Positions 33,720-44,555 of a stretch of 64,000 nucleotides of DNA are shown here, piece after piece. The notes under the pieces are model-generated. The model had not been told where the DNA came from. It searched no databases and saw nothing but the letters and a program-made list of their open reading frames with translations. The position numbers and the translations under genes were made by a program. The DNA is taken from the NCBI RefSeq assembly GCF_027943255.1, contig NC_072893.1, forward strand, positions 125,735,784-125,799,783. The letters are read 5' to 3'. Source of the DNA: Anastrepha obliqua (lineage: Eukaryota; Arthropoda; Insecta; Diptera; Tephritidae). How positions within the stretch are numbered: the first letter of the stretch is position 1; each line of letters starts with the position of its first letter.

Positions 33720-35640
33720 AATTATAAACACAGTCGAAACGCTTTGTTAAAAAAATGTATTGAGATGTCTTTTGTGAGCAGTTAAAATAAATTTGAAACA
33801 TTTTTTAAACCCGAAAATTTGTATAGAAATTTGAAAAGTAAATTAAAACAATACATAAAAAATTACACAGTCGAATTACCTTATTTAAAAACGTATGGAA
33901 ATTTTTGTGAAGCATTTCCAAGCTCTGTTGAAAAATTTTAAAATTAAAAAAAAAAGTTCAATAAATTCAAAATACTTTATGCAACGAAAATTTGTGTAAA
34001 AATTTTCCGTTTAAAAAGCTAATTAAATAATTAAAAAACGGTCGCAAAGTTTTATTTAAAAGCATTTAAAGAGAAATCTTTTTATTTCAAAGCTCTTTTG
34101 TCTAAATTCGTAAAAGTTAAAAAAAAATTTAAAATACTTTATAAAAAGAAATTGTTATGTGAATTTTCTTTTAAAAAGTAAATTAAAATAAAACCTAAAA
34201 AAACTAAACTGCAGTTGAAACGTTTTATTTAAAAAAATGTATAGATAAATCTTCTTAGGAAGTTTTTCAAAGCTTTTTTGAGTAAATTTATAAATTTAAA
34301 ATTAAATTTTTACTTTTAAATAAAAAAATTAAATTTTAAATTTTTATAAAAAATTTTCTTTTGAAAAGTAAATGAAAAATTCAATTTAAAAAATGCATAA
34401 AAAAATAAAAGAACCGGTCGAAATGTTTTATTTAAAAAAATTTTAAGGGAAATATATTTATTTCGAAACCCCTTTGCCTAAATTCTTAAAAATTAAAATA
34501 AATTTAAAATACCTACTTTATAAACCGAAAATTTATATACGAGTTTTCCTTTAAAAAGAGAATTAAAAAAATACACAAAAATATTAAAAAACTGTCGTAA
34601 TGTTTTATTTAAAAAAATTGTAAAAGAAATATTTTTATCTCAAAAAGCTCTTTTGCTGAAATCATAAAAGTTAAAATAAATTTAAAATACTTTATAAAGC
34701 GAAATTTTTTATGGAAATTTTCTTTTGAAAAGTAAATTAAAATAAAACATAAAAAAATTGAACTGCAGCTCAAACATTTTATTTAAAAAAAATGTATGGG
34801 TAAATTTCCTTAGGAAGTTTTTTAAAGCTCTTTTGAGTAAATTCATAAATTTAAATTAAAATTTTAAATTAAAAAATTAAATTTTAAATTTTTATGAAAA
34901 TTTTCTTTTGAAAAGTAAATGAAAACAATGCATAAAAAATTAAAAAAACCGGTCGAAATATTTTATTTAAAAATACAATATGTAAAAGGAAATCTTTTTA
35001 TTTCAAAATAATTTTGCCTAAATTCATAAAAGTTAAAATAAATTTAAAATACTTTTTAAGTAAAAACTTCATATAGAAATTTCTTTTTGAAAAGTATGTT
35101 TAAGCATTATATAAAAAATTAAAACAGTTGAAACATTTTATTTACAAAGAAAACTATATGTATAAATCTGTTTAGGAAGCTTTTATAGAAATTTTGTTTT
35201 GAAAAGTATATTAAAAAAAAACAATGCATAAAAAATTAAGCTGCAGTTGAAACTTAAAATGAAAAGAGCTTTTCAAAATTTCTTTCTTTTGAGTAAATTT
35301 AAATTTTCTTTTGAGAAGTAAATGAAAACAATGCATAAAAAAATAAAAAAACGGTCGAAATGTTTTGCTTTGAAAAAAATTTAAAGGGAAGCGTTTTTGA
35401 CTTAATTCATAAAAGTTGAAATAAATTTAAAATGCTTCGCAAAACGAAAATTTTTATAAGAATTTCCTTTCGAAAAGTATATTAAAATAATACATAAAAA
35501 CGGTCGAAATGTTTTATTTAAAAAAAAATTAAAGCGAAATATTTTTATTTCAAAATTCTTTTGCCTAAATTCATAAAAGTTAAAATAAATTTAAAAAATA
35601 CTTTTTCAATTGAAAATTTGTATAGAATTTACTTTTTACG
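33720..35640. repeat. satellite-like tandem array, about 175-bp monomers
   Basis: About 12 degenerate AT-rich monomers. A marker (CGGTCGAAATGTTTTATTTA or the variant GCAGTTGAAACGTTTTATTT) recurs at 33731, 33868, 34039, 34211, 34415, 34592, 34765, 34950, 35125, 35243, 35352 and 35501. Six of the eleven spacings are 171-185 bp; the others run from 109 to 204. Each monomer also has CTTTTGCCTAAATTCATAAA, AAAATAAATTTAAAATACTT and TTTCTTTTGAAAAGTAAATT. There is no coding content. Confidence 0.8.
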
Positions 35641-37820
35641 AATTTACTTTTCTGGTTCTCATTACGTAAATTTTTTTCCAATAAAATTTGGCATAAAATG
35701 CCAAAATGTACGCATTTCAAAATTTTGCCATATTTGCCATTTTTCAAATTAATTTGACGCATAATGGCCGATGGGCGCGCTTCGTCATATTAAATGGCAT
35801 AGGGAGAACCATTCATGAGGTTGTTACATTTGTTGTGTATTTTGATATTATTTAAAAAAAAATTCTAACCTCCAAATTCAAAAAAGTAAAAATAAGTTTA
35901 AAATGCTATGTAAATCGAAAATACGTATAAAAATGCAATTTTATAAAGTATTTTAAATGCTTTTGTTTTTTATGAATAAGTGTAAAATTGTAAGTGAAGC
36001 ATTTCTAAACTATTTTTTAACGCATAAAAATATTTGCATTTAAAATTGCTTAGCAAAAAGATAAAGAAATAAAAATTAGTAAACGATAATAATTCAATAT
36101 AATTAAAAAAAAATATCGTAGTTTGAAAAGGCCAAAACCAAAAGAGAAAATAAAGTTTAAAAAATTAAAAGAGAGAGAATAATAAAAAATTTCAAATTAT
36201 ATACGTAATTCCATTTGCGTGCGGAAATCTATGAAAAAAGCATGAAAAAATGCAATAGAAATGAAATGCTTTATAAATTCTAAAATTGTATCGAAATTTT
36301 CTCTATATAAAGCATTTTAAAGTTATTTTTCTAATGACTAAGATGGCGATTTGTTTAGAAAAATGACTTAAATTTATATTTTTTTTTAATAAAAGATTAC
36401 ACATTTTTCCCGCTTTATAAATACAATTCCTGTATAATTAGCTCATAAAGTTTATTCTCAAATTAAAAAAAAAAAAAACTTTAATTTATGGATTTATGGA
36501 AAACCCTTACTGGATAAAAATGTTTGTATTTATGCTATGAATACCAAAATGGCACTTTTTGTACTAATTAAGTCTGGGAAGTGTCACTCAGACAGCACCT
36601 CTAATAATGCTATGAATTCATAAATTTTATAAATTTGCGCGTTGATGTCTGCACAATTTTGGTGAAGGTTCCAGAATTTCTTCTATTTAGAAAAATTTAG
36701 CTATGTTCATATGAAAATATTTGTAAGCCTTCAAAGTAATTTTTTTAAGCCTAAATGTAGAACCAATTTTTCACATTTCATAAAATACGAATACTTTTGT
36801 GTGTTGTTTTTTTTTTTTTTTCATTTACAAATTTTTCGGAATTTACAAAATATTTGTGTCTGTTGAATTTTTAATTAACTTACAGTGTATAAAACATAAT
36901 TGTGCAACTTTTATACACAACTGTACATTAAAATGAAATATTTCATTAATTATTACAAAGATAAAAATTTATTAAGAATGTGTAGTTAAGAAAATTTTGC
37001 ACATTCCAAAGACAAAAATCCAATAACTTACAATTTTTGGCGCTCTTTACATAGTTGAACATTCCATAAGTGCTAAAAAACATGCTGCAAATTCCAAAGC
37101 AAAAAAAAAAAACAGTTTGAAATAATTTACTGCCTGGCGCGCATTTTCATTAGCTTTCTTATAACTAAACAAAAAAAAATTGATTTCGTAAAATGTGCAT
37201 ATGCACATTCATATATTATATTAGCGCCAATTACATTTCTTTTTTTTCAAATTTTGCAAACTAATATTTTCACATAAATTTAGCCTCTTCTGAAATTAAA
37301 TAAATACCGATGTTATCAGTATTTTTTTAAAGTGCGTTCGTTTACATAGCGATTCATGCGATTTGTTATTACTGTTGTAAGCACAAAACACCATTCCCCT
37401 TATATTCGTGTTTTTGTAGCATAATGCTGTAGTAGAGAACCTGGCCGTTAGACCGAGTCCATACGGGAAAATTGTTAATTTTTCTACTTGTAATCTAACG
37501 AGTAGAATACTAAGTCGCTACGTTACTCGCGCTCGCGCGTTATTTACTTACAATGCTGATATTCTCTCATTACTTCTCAATACTGCTAAACGCCAGTTTT
37601 CAGTGCAATTTCAACTCTGCTTTCAAACGTTTAAACGCCCAATTTGGCAATGACAAATTCAGTGTCACTGCCGTTAATCTGGCACTGAAAAACTAGGATT
37701 TAGTAGTTTTGCGCTCTAATAGAAGCTACACAATAAGAGAACTCGCAAAGTGGTGGCGCCAAAAGCTTGAACTCTCTACGAACGCAGTTCTACGCTAAGG
37801 CACATGGACGTGACGCTTGT
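35641..37820. other. intergenic AT-rich, no gene seen
   Basis: The array grades into AT-rich sequence with poly-A and poly-T runs. A GC-richer stretch at 37430-37810 has no recognisable content. Confidence 0.45.
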
Positions 37821-37824
37821 GGGA

Positions 37825-38205
37825 GCGATACAATTTCAACAACAAAACTCAATTTTGAAAAACTTTGAAAAACAAAATCAGCTTCAAGGACCAGTTTTTG
37901 TACTTAAATCGTCACTAAAATCAATTTTGAAAACTTAGAAACGAAAACAAGAACAACTTCAAAGATTACTTTTTGCCCTTAAATGGTCCCAAAAATTAAT
38001 ATTAAAAACTTAAAAAACAAAAACAACCTCAAAAATAGTTTTATGTCCTTAAATGCTTACAAACATCAATTTTGCAAACCTTATCAATAAAAAGCCACTT
38101 CAAACCACTTCATTTTCTATTCTTAAATTGTTACAAAAATTCATTTTGAAAACTAAAAAACCAAAAACCACTTCAAACTCCACTTTCTGTCCTTAAATGG
38201 TCATA
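37825..38205. repeat. degenerate tandem repeat, about 80-bp units
   Basis: Five imperfect units of the pattern ATCAATTTTGAAAACTT, AACAAAAACAACTTCAA, then CTTTTTGTCCTTAAATGGTC follow each other (TCAATTTTG or a variant near 37848, 37920, 37996, 38068 and 38140). It is unrelated to the 33.7-kb array. Confidence 0.6.
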
Positions 38206-39470
38206 GGAACACTGGTTGGTGTTGCTTTTGTGATAGCCTGAGAAAAACTCCCCATATCTTTTTTGTGGTTTGTCACTGAAGTAAAAAACTTCATCGGCTA
38301 CAAATCCGGGTCATTACAATAACTTCAGATGCGGCTGTCGTAGCAAAAACGATCACTGGTCATTGTCACTAGCTGGCTTTTAAAGGCCGAATGAATTTGT
38401 TTTTGCTTTTAAAACCTTGCTTTGATTTGTTTCATCATTGAATGTATTTGTTTTTGTAACAGCGTGTAAACACTACCCCTACACTTTTGGCGAATACTGC
38501 TAGAGTGACGGTTGTCTTTTTTTATTTTTTGCCGAATATACATAAATCGGTTTTATTCGCGTATCATAGATACCGACTGTTGTACGAATCAATTGATGGG
38601 TCAGCGCGCACTTTTCTCACTCTGAATAACAAAGTTACAAAAAATCGAGATTGGTTCATCTGAGAACCGTGAGTCTGTATGTAAACTAGCTCTTAGATGA
38701 TTATTCGTTTGTATTTTGGAATTAGAATAGAATAGAACAACAAAAGTGTTATTGTAAATGCGCAAAAATTGTGCATTGGGGCAATTCGCAAAAAAGTGCG
38801 AAAATCTGGGATCATGGCATTGATATGGGCTAATTGCCATAGCAACACAATAACAAAATCTATATGCCTGTCGTCATAATTTAGAAATGCCATAGTGGCG
38901 GGCCACTTGCACTTAATTGTGTATAGTTGGCGAAGTGGCGTCTGAAATTAAAAAAAAAAATTATATATAAACAAACAAAATTGTAAAGAAATGCTCATAA
39001 AATGTTTCTAATATAATTTACATAGTAAACTGCTGTTTATAAGATTTGAAAAATAAATAAAATAAAAAGTAGTCAAAAAATGCATTTACAATCAAATAAA
39101 AAGCTATGCATTTTACGCTAACAAAAATTGAACTGAGCATGAATCGAAGATCGTAAAGAAGTACAACAAAATATGCTTTATAATAATTGCCAAATTCAAA
39201 AATTACAAAAAACAACAAAAAAGCAGCTAAAGCTGGAGAAATTTCAAAGCATAACAGCGCATATGCTCGAGATATTGATCTACAGTTGCATAAGCTAAGC
39301 TGATGATCGCAAGCGCTTAATAGCCACAAACACAATGAACTCAAGTGAATGTGAAAAATTACTTGAATGCATTTGCTGAGTAGATGAATTCGCTTGATGC
39401 AATGATCATCTTTGAAAATCTTGAAAAATGTTTAAATCTAAAATCGTATTAATTAGCGCTCGCTCTAATC
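38206..39470. other. intergenic, no gene seen
   Basis: AT-rich with scattered short ORFs of no recognisable type. Confidence 0.45.
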
Positions 39471-39477
39471 GCCCATA

Positions 39478-39525
39478 TGCATACATACGTACATACGTAT
39501 AATACATACATACATACATACAATA
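39478..39525. repeat. CATA/CGTA microsatellite
   Basis: Runs of CATACATACGTACATACGTA and ACATACATACATACATACA. Similar short runs lie at 41395-41425 and 39660-39670. Confidence 0.8.
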
Positions 39526-39914
39526 TACAATGCATTCATTTTGTAATATGTATTTTACTTACTTGTAATACTTATATATTAAATAATATTCTATTATATA
39601 CACGTACATTGCATACCATTTACTCTATACGATTATTAATTATATGATTACTGATTTACATGCATACATACATATATATTAAATATACAATACCACATAC
39701 CGTACATTTTTTAGGCATAAGCGAATTAAAAACACAACAACAACAAGCAGTTGATAAATTGAAAAAGAGAAATGTTAAACAAACAAAAACAACAACAAAA
39801 ATTATATATATAAAATAAATAAAAGCTTAAAAGGCATTTAAATTGAAATTGCACAGTGTTTCTTTTAGTTATTTCGGAGTACGCAAAAAAAAATGATGTG
39901 AGTACAAATAACAC

Positions 39915-40650
39915 ATGGGTGAAAAGTCTCGGGCCCTAGTTTACTCCGATAAACGCAGAGTTAGCCAATCATTTCGCCTACCTGGTCATTGCAGTATATT
40001 TCAGGCGGAAGTCACTGCCATAAAAGGGGGATTTACGGTAATAAAAACGAGAGTATTATCCACAAATATACTCGGACAATCAAGCGGCAATAAAAGCGCT
40101 AGAATCTAAAACGCTCTCGTCAAAAACAGTCTTAGAATGTTTTAAACTTCTAAATGGCATATCTAAGTGCTACAAAGTGCATTTTATTTGGGTGCCAAGC
40201 CACAGGAATATAGCAGGGAACTGCAAGGCAGATGAACTTGCTCGAACCGGTGCAATGCTCGATGTACAACCGGATAAGACGCTGACCCATGCCTATAGCC
40301 TCTTGTAAATTACTTATAGATGGGGAAACAAAGGTAAATATCGTACAAGTTGGCAAAACCTCATAACATGCGAACTAAGCAGACGGACATGGCGGAAATG
40401 GAACAGCAGTCGATCGAAAATCTTGTTAAGATTCCACAGAGAAGCTAGGAAGAGGCTGCGCACTCTTGATACCGCATTTTTAACCGATGTGGCGGGCATA
40501 GCGCATCTAAAACTAATGGAGCTTTGCTCGTTTATTAAAGCTACCGAATGGTTTGAAAAGGAACACGTAGGGTAAGGCTAAGCTCCAGTGGTATCACAAT
40601 GGATCTTCGAAAGGTCTAAGTGTGTCGTTACGACTACCACCCAACCTACC
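39915..40650 (+). pseudogene. RNase H and C-terminal region of a Jockey/I-like LINE
   Basis: Frames in order give SFRLPGHCSIFQAEVTAIKG (39977-40036, the RNase H second strand and helix with E), then IWVPSHRNIAGNCKADELAR (40187-40246, the VPxHxxIxGNxxADELA signature with the last catalytic Asp), a stop at 40305-40307, then WRKWNSSRSKIL and FLTDVAGIAHLKLMELCSFI (about 40470-40540). The 3' trailer (GTGGTATCACAATGGATCTT, then CCCAACCTACCTACCTACCT) matches LINE ends elsewhere in the window. The RT domain is not present. Confidence 0.8.
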
Positions 40651-41348
40651 TACCTACCTTTATTACATTCACCTCTTTTTCAGTTAGTACTAACCCTAAA
40701 AGGACAACTGGTAAAATTTCCTGATATTCTATTCATTAGTTCGTGAGTTATTGTGCTAACAGTGACGCTACTTTTGACATTTTCAAAACAATGGATGCAC
40801 CACTTCTTGATGAGGAAAAATACTGTTCAAGCGAAACAATGGCTTGCAAAGTATTATGGGGACTCCGCTCCGTTTGCTGACTTCTGATGGTGCACAACGC
40901 ATTGGGCGTCCAAATGAGGCGGTAACGCCAGAAGACATAAAAAAAGAGGTTGTCTGTAAAGTCGGTTTACTGACGATAGTTTAACGTGACAACGTCATAA
41001 GAAAATATTGATGGAATGGTTGCAATTTTCAAAACAAAATTTTAATTTTATTTGTTTGATAGATATTTTGTATGCATATAGAGGAGGAGGTAAATGGAAT
41101 TGCAATGGAATAGGTCAAGTTACATTTACACAAACGTGAAAAATGACGAAACATTTATCAAATTCATGAAAGATATCTTCAATTTCGATTGTGCATCAGA
41201 CGTTAATAAGTCAACAACACTAAGAGGCACCATCATCGATTTGCCTTTTTCAAGACACTTTACACTCGAAACACTCCCTTTCATTTCCTACTTTTTCTAT
41301 CATCGTCCTATTCTCAACAGAGAAATGGTTCATTACCATGCACACAGG

Positions 41349-41524
41349 AAGAAGGCATATGCAAATACAAGTATGTGAATTTATATACCTACATATGCGC
41401 ATATACATACATATACATACATATATGCTCACTCAAGTAGGACAGAGCCAGGTGTCGAACGTTGCCGAACGCGGGGGCCGATTGTGCTCTTTGTCGTTCG
41501 TTCCGCGCTCTCGCTTGCAGTTCA
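41349..41524 (+). repeat. internal direct repeat, intact copy
   Basis: AAGAAGGCATATGCAAATAC through CGCGCTCTCGCTTGCAGTTC. The same segment recurs from 41838 to 42409, where it is interrupted by a LINE (41901-42302). The second half, with TGTCGAACGTTGCCG and GTTCGTTCCGCGCT, is GC-richer than the first. Confidence 0.75.
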
Positions 41525-41837
41525 AGCACATTAGCTTACATTTGCTTGCGTACGGAATGGATTCGTATATTTGATATGTCCATATGACTTGTATGCATCT
41601 TTACATATAGATTTGTTCTTTTTGAAAATTGCGCGAAATTGTATATGTATATGCATGTTTATATACATATATTAGTATACAACATATCTTATAAGGTATA
41701 TGGTAAATATTACCATACATTTTTTCCTTCATATATAATAAAAATTTTAATAATAATAACATTAAAACAACAGGTATTATTAACAAACTTGGTTTTATTT
41801 TAAATTCTTCAAGTAAATCAAATTAATAATAATCAAT

Positions 41838-42409
41838 AAGAAGGCATATGCAAATACAAATACGTGAATTTGTATATGTACATATGCGCATATACATACA
41901 TTATTATTATTATTAGAAGGCCATTACGCACTGCGACCAGAGCTGATCTATGGTGAAAGGCCTATTTTGTAACCCTAGAGTTTTAGGCTTTTTAGAAATT
42001 TTAGCACAGTTTTGGGTTTGTTGTTCCAAAGATTGCATGGAGATACTACGATACCACCAAGGTGGTGAAGTCTTTGTCTGCCCAACGCAGGACATTCACA
42101 AAGCACATGCTCTGAGCTTTCTTTGTCCATTTCGCAAAAGCGGCAGACATTGGTCTCGGATAGACCAATATTGTTTAGATGGTACCTCAGGCTGCAGTGA
42201 CCTGTAAGGTATCCAGTTAAAAGACGCAGATCTACTCTGTTTAGTGAGAGAAGTTTGTCAGATATTCCTTTGTTGGGACTTAGGAATAGTTTGGCTTGAC
42301 GCTGACCGGCACAGCATACATATATACGCTCACTTAAGTAGGAGAGAGCAAGATGTCGAACGTTGCCGTTCGTTTGCTTTGTTCGTTCCGCGCTTTAGCT
42401 TGCAGTTCA
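41838..42409 (+). repeat. internal direct repeat, copy split by a LINE
   Basis: The left part (41838-41903) matches 41349-41414. The right part (42315-42409) matches about 41418-41524, with a small deletion of the GGGGGCCGATTG stretch. The LINE fills the gap. Confidence 0.75.
41901..42302 (-). mobile_element. 5'-truncated LINE with (TAA)n tail
   Basis: On the minus strand, an uninterrupted frame from about 42243 to the stop at 41977-41975 reads RVDLRLLTGYLTGHCSLRYH, LNNIGLSETNVCRFCEMDKE, SSEHVLCECPALGRQRLHHL and on to PKTVLKFLKSL. The CxxC...HxxxxC knuckle is the C-terminus of a Jockey/I-like ORF2. A 60-nt trailer leads to (TAATAATAATAATAA) at 41914-41901. CATACAT at 41895-41901 and 42315-42321 may be the target duplication. 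The intact frame suggests a fairly recent insertion. Confidence 0.85.
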
Positions 42410-42411
42410 TT

Positions 42412-42500
42412 CAAGGTAACGGCAATGAGCAAGGTAACGACAAATGAGCAAGGTAACGACAAATGAGCAAGGTAACACTAATGAGCAAGGTAACGACAAA
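42412..42500. repeat. short tandem repeat, 19-bp unit
   Basis: AATGAGCAAGGTAACGACA is repeated about four and a half times with small variations (GGC, ACT), close to the right end of the 1.6-kb element. Confidence 0.8.
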
Positions 42501-43339
42501 TTTGTTCGTGAGTGCAGCCTGTTAAATCGAATTAAAAGACGTTATCACGTCAAAAAATCCACAAAATCGTTTTGAATGATCGAAAAGTGAAGCTGCGTGA
42601 GTTAGCTGACAACGTAAAGATATCAAAAGAACGTTGAGGGTTTGTATTGCATGAGCATTTGACTCTGTTCAAAGTGGGTGCCGCGTTTGCTCACTTTTAA
42701 GGCAACGCACCGCGTCCCAAGTCAATCGAAACAATGGCAAAACTACATTAATCGAACTTCGAATTGCTCCCACATCCACCGTATTCGGTTCCCAGCGACT
42801 ACTGGCTGTTCGCAGACCCTACAAAAATGATCGTCGCTAAGAAATTTCGCTCGAATGAAGAGGCCTATTTTGAGGCCTGAGATAAATCTTTCTACAAAAG
42901 TGGTATTAAAATGTGAGAGCGGCGCTGGACTGATTGCGTTGTGCTTGATGGAAATAAGGTTAATGAATAAAGCTAATTTTGAACAAAAAAAAACGTGTTT
43001 TCTTTGTTAGGCCCAGGAATTTTCAGCTCATGTGTTATCAGCTTGGTCAAAATTTTCCCGGAACAACAGGCAGGTGACGCTCTAAGACAACTGATTTGAG
43101 TTCTATTTTTCTTTTGTGTTTTTTAGACTGCCACATCTGCGATTACCATTCCTACTAAAATCGTATCGCCATTGATTGACATTTGCAAAAGCTACGCTGA
43201 ATCTGCCACCTCTGCCCGTGTTTTCGATTTTTCACTTCTTTAAAAATGTATTTAAATTTGCAACATCAAGTTTGCATTAACTTTTACATTAAAATGGATT
43301 CAATGGTGCGATAAACTTAGAAATGTTCTAAAACTGTTT

Positions 43340-43432
43340 TAGTAATGATTCTCTAAAGAAGTGGCATGAAAGCTTCAGTAGAGATCGTGCGTCCATCGAG
43401 GATGACGTACGATCACGTTTGTATTAGCAAAT
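43340..43432 (+). pseudogene. mariner-type N-terminal scrap
   Basis: NDSLKKWHESFSRDRASIED then DVRS resembles the segment between the two helix-turn-helix motifs of mariner transposases (WFxRFRxGxxSxEDDxRxGRP). It runs straight into a minisatellite. About 30 residues only. Confidence 0.45.
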
Positions 43433-43668
43433 TAAAGTAAGTGACCGGTTTTAAGACAGAAACGGTTAGCCACTGATTTTTTAATACGTTTTTTAGAATC
43501 TACATTTATCGTGCTTGTAATACCAAATTTAATTAAGTAACCGGTTTTAAGAAAGAGCCGGTTATCCACAGATTTTTTAATGATTTTTCTAGAATCAACA
43601 TTTATCGTGCTTGTATTACCAAATTGAAGTAAGTAACCGGTTTTAAGGCAGAACCGGTTACCCACTGA
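43410..43668. repeat. 96-bp minisatellite, about 2.6 copies
   Basis: GTGACCGGTTTTAAGACAGA (43441), GTAACCGGTTTTAAGAAAGA (43537) and GTAACCGGTTTTAAGGCAGA (43633) are spaced exactly 96 bp apart. Between them lie GATTTTTTAAT and ACATTTATCGTGCTTGTA. Each unit holds two ACCGGTT-like palindromic motifs. Confidence 0.85.
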
Positions 43669-44027
43669 CTTTTTTTTCTCAGATACTCAGATAATCACCT
43701 ATGTATATGTAAACTAATTATAGCTAAATCCTAATTAACTGCGCAATTATTTCACCGATTTGCAAAGTTACCTCAATACGAGTATAACAGTCATCCACCC
43801 AATCAGAAGAAGTCTACAGGGAGTACCTTCACCTTCAGGCAGACTAGGGGTATGTTCAACAATGCATTATAATGCGCAACATACCATTTCAGAGTGAGCA
43901 GTGCGTTCAAAAATGCAAATATGGCAGTGCTGCAAATGCAACGCGTTCTTAAACGTCATTTTTGTATCAAAAGTCGTGCATTATTTGCAGCAAAAATTTT
44001 CGCGCTGCCAATAAATACGCTAGTACA

Positions 44028-44377
44028 ATGTCTGATGAAAAGTGGGTATTTAATTATTTATTTTAGCTTTTAATACAAAAATTTATGAAAAATACGATAT
44101 TTAAACTTTATTTTATTATACTTTTCTTGGTTTTAGTGATTACTTTAGTACATCGGAGATAAAATTACTGCTCAGAGTCCGACTGAGCATGGAGAACGAG
44201 TTCACGTCGAGAAGGAGGAAAAAGAGCATGCTCTGGGCTAAGGTCGTAGATGAAGCAAAAAAAGTTAATAAAGATTTAAAAATAGATAGAAACATCGCCC
44301 AGCGAAAATTTTCTAATTTACTCATTACATATAAGCGAATAAAAAAAAGATATTAAACTTTTGATATTAAACTTTTG
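44028..44377 (+). CDS. small two-exon Myb/SANT-like protein, possibly transposon-derived
   Basis: Exon 1 is 44028-44041 (ATG TCT GAT GAA AA); a 95-nt intron with donor GTGGGT and acceptor TTGGTTTTAG follows; exon 2 is 44137-44377, TGA at 44375-44377. The joined frame is 84 codons. Its body reads DYFSTSEIKLLLRVRLSMEN, EFTSRRRKKSMLWAKVVDEA and NIAQRKFSNLLITYKRIKK. A three-helix pattern with a central LWxxV and a basic KxxNLxxxYKRIKK third helix is typical of Myb/SANT-like or trihelix DNA-binding domains encoded by PIF/Harbinger elements and their domesticated relatives. The start of the usual first helix (WT) is missing or replaced. A 14-bp tandem (GATATTAAACTTTT) lies at the very end. It has no poly(A) or promoter evidence, and start and splice sites are inferred. 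Confidence 0.5.
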
Positions 44378-44555
44378 ACAAGATATGTCCTTCTTTTAAG
44401 CTTTACACGGTTTTTTTTTTCTTAAATTTAATAAAAGACTATCGGTTTTTTCCTCACATACATCGTCCATGACCAAACTTAGTAACAATTCCATTTTACT
44501 GCACAGCGCGTTCATAAATGCAACAAATCTATTTGCAATTTTTCAACAAATCTAT

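Larger units (their letters stand above)
40946..42551. mobile_element. unclassified 1.6-kb element inserted in mariner
   Basis: Bounded on both sides by the mariner codons ...EDIKK and HKIV..., within an A-rich target. The left end is GAGGTTGTCTGTAAAGTCGG with GTTTAACGTGACAACGTCAT slightly inside. The right end contains GACGTTATCACGTC, whose revcomp (GACGTGATAACGTC) resembles the left inner motif (AACGTGACAACGTC), suggesting short, imperfect inverted ends. It has no transposase ORF; the longest frame (41094-41378) has no recognised domain. Inside are a duplicated segment, a LINE insertion and a short tandem repeat near the right end. It looks like a non-autonomous DNA transposon, but the class is open. 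Confidence 0.6.
40690..43050 (+). mobile_element. mariner-type transposon split by a 1.6-kb insertion
   Basis: The N-terminal part (about 40790-40945) reads TVQAKQWLAKYYGDSAP across a frame change, then RIGRPNEAVTPEDIKK. The sequence then jumps, and the next mariner residues appear at 42553 and after: HKIVLNDRKVKLRELADNVK, ISKERVGFVLHEHL. A large internal deletion follows, then LPHPPYSVPSDYWLFAD (third catalytic region), KKFRSNEEAYFEA and a decayed end near 42960. The flanking trailer ACGTGTTTTCTTTGTTAGGC fits a mariner 3' end. The intervening 40946-42551 is a separate element. Confidence 0.8.
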
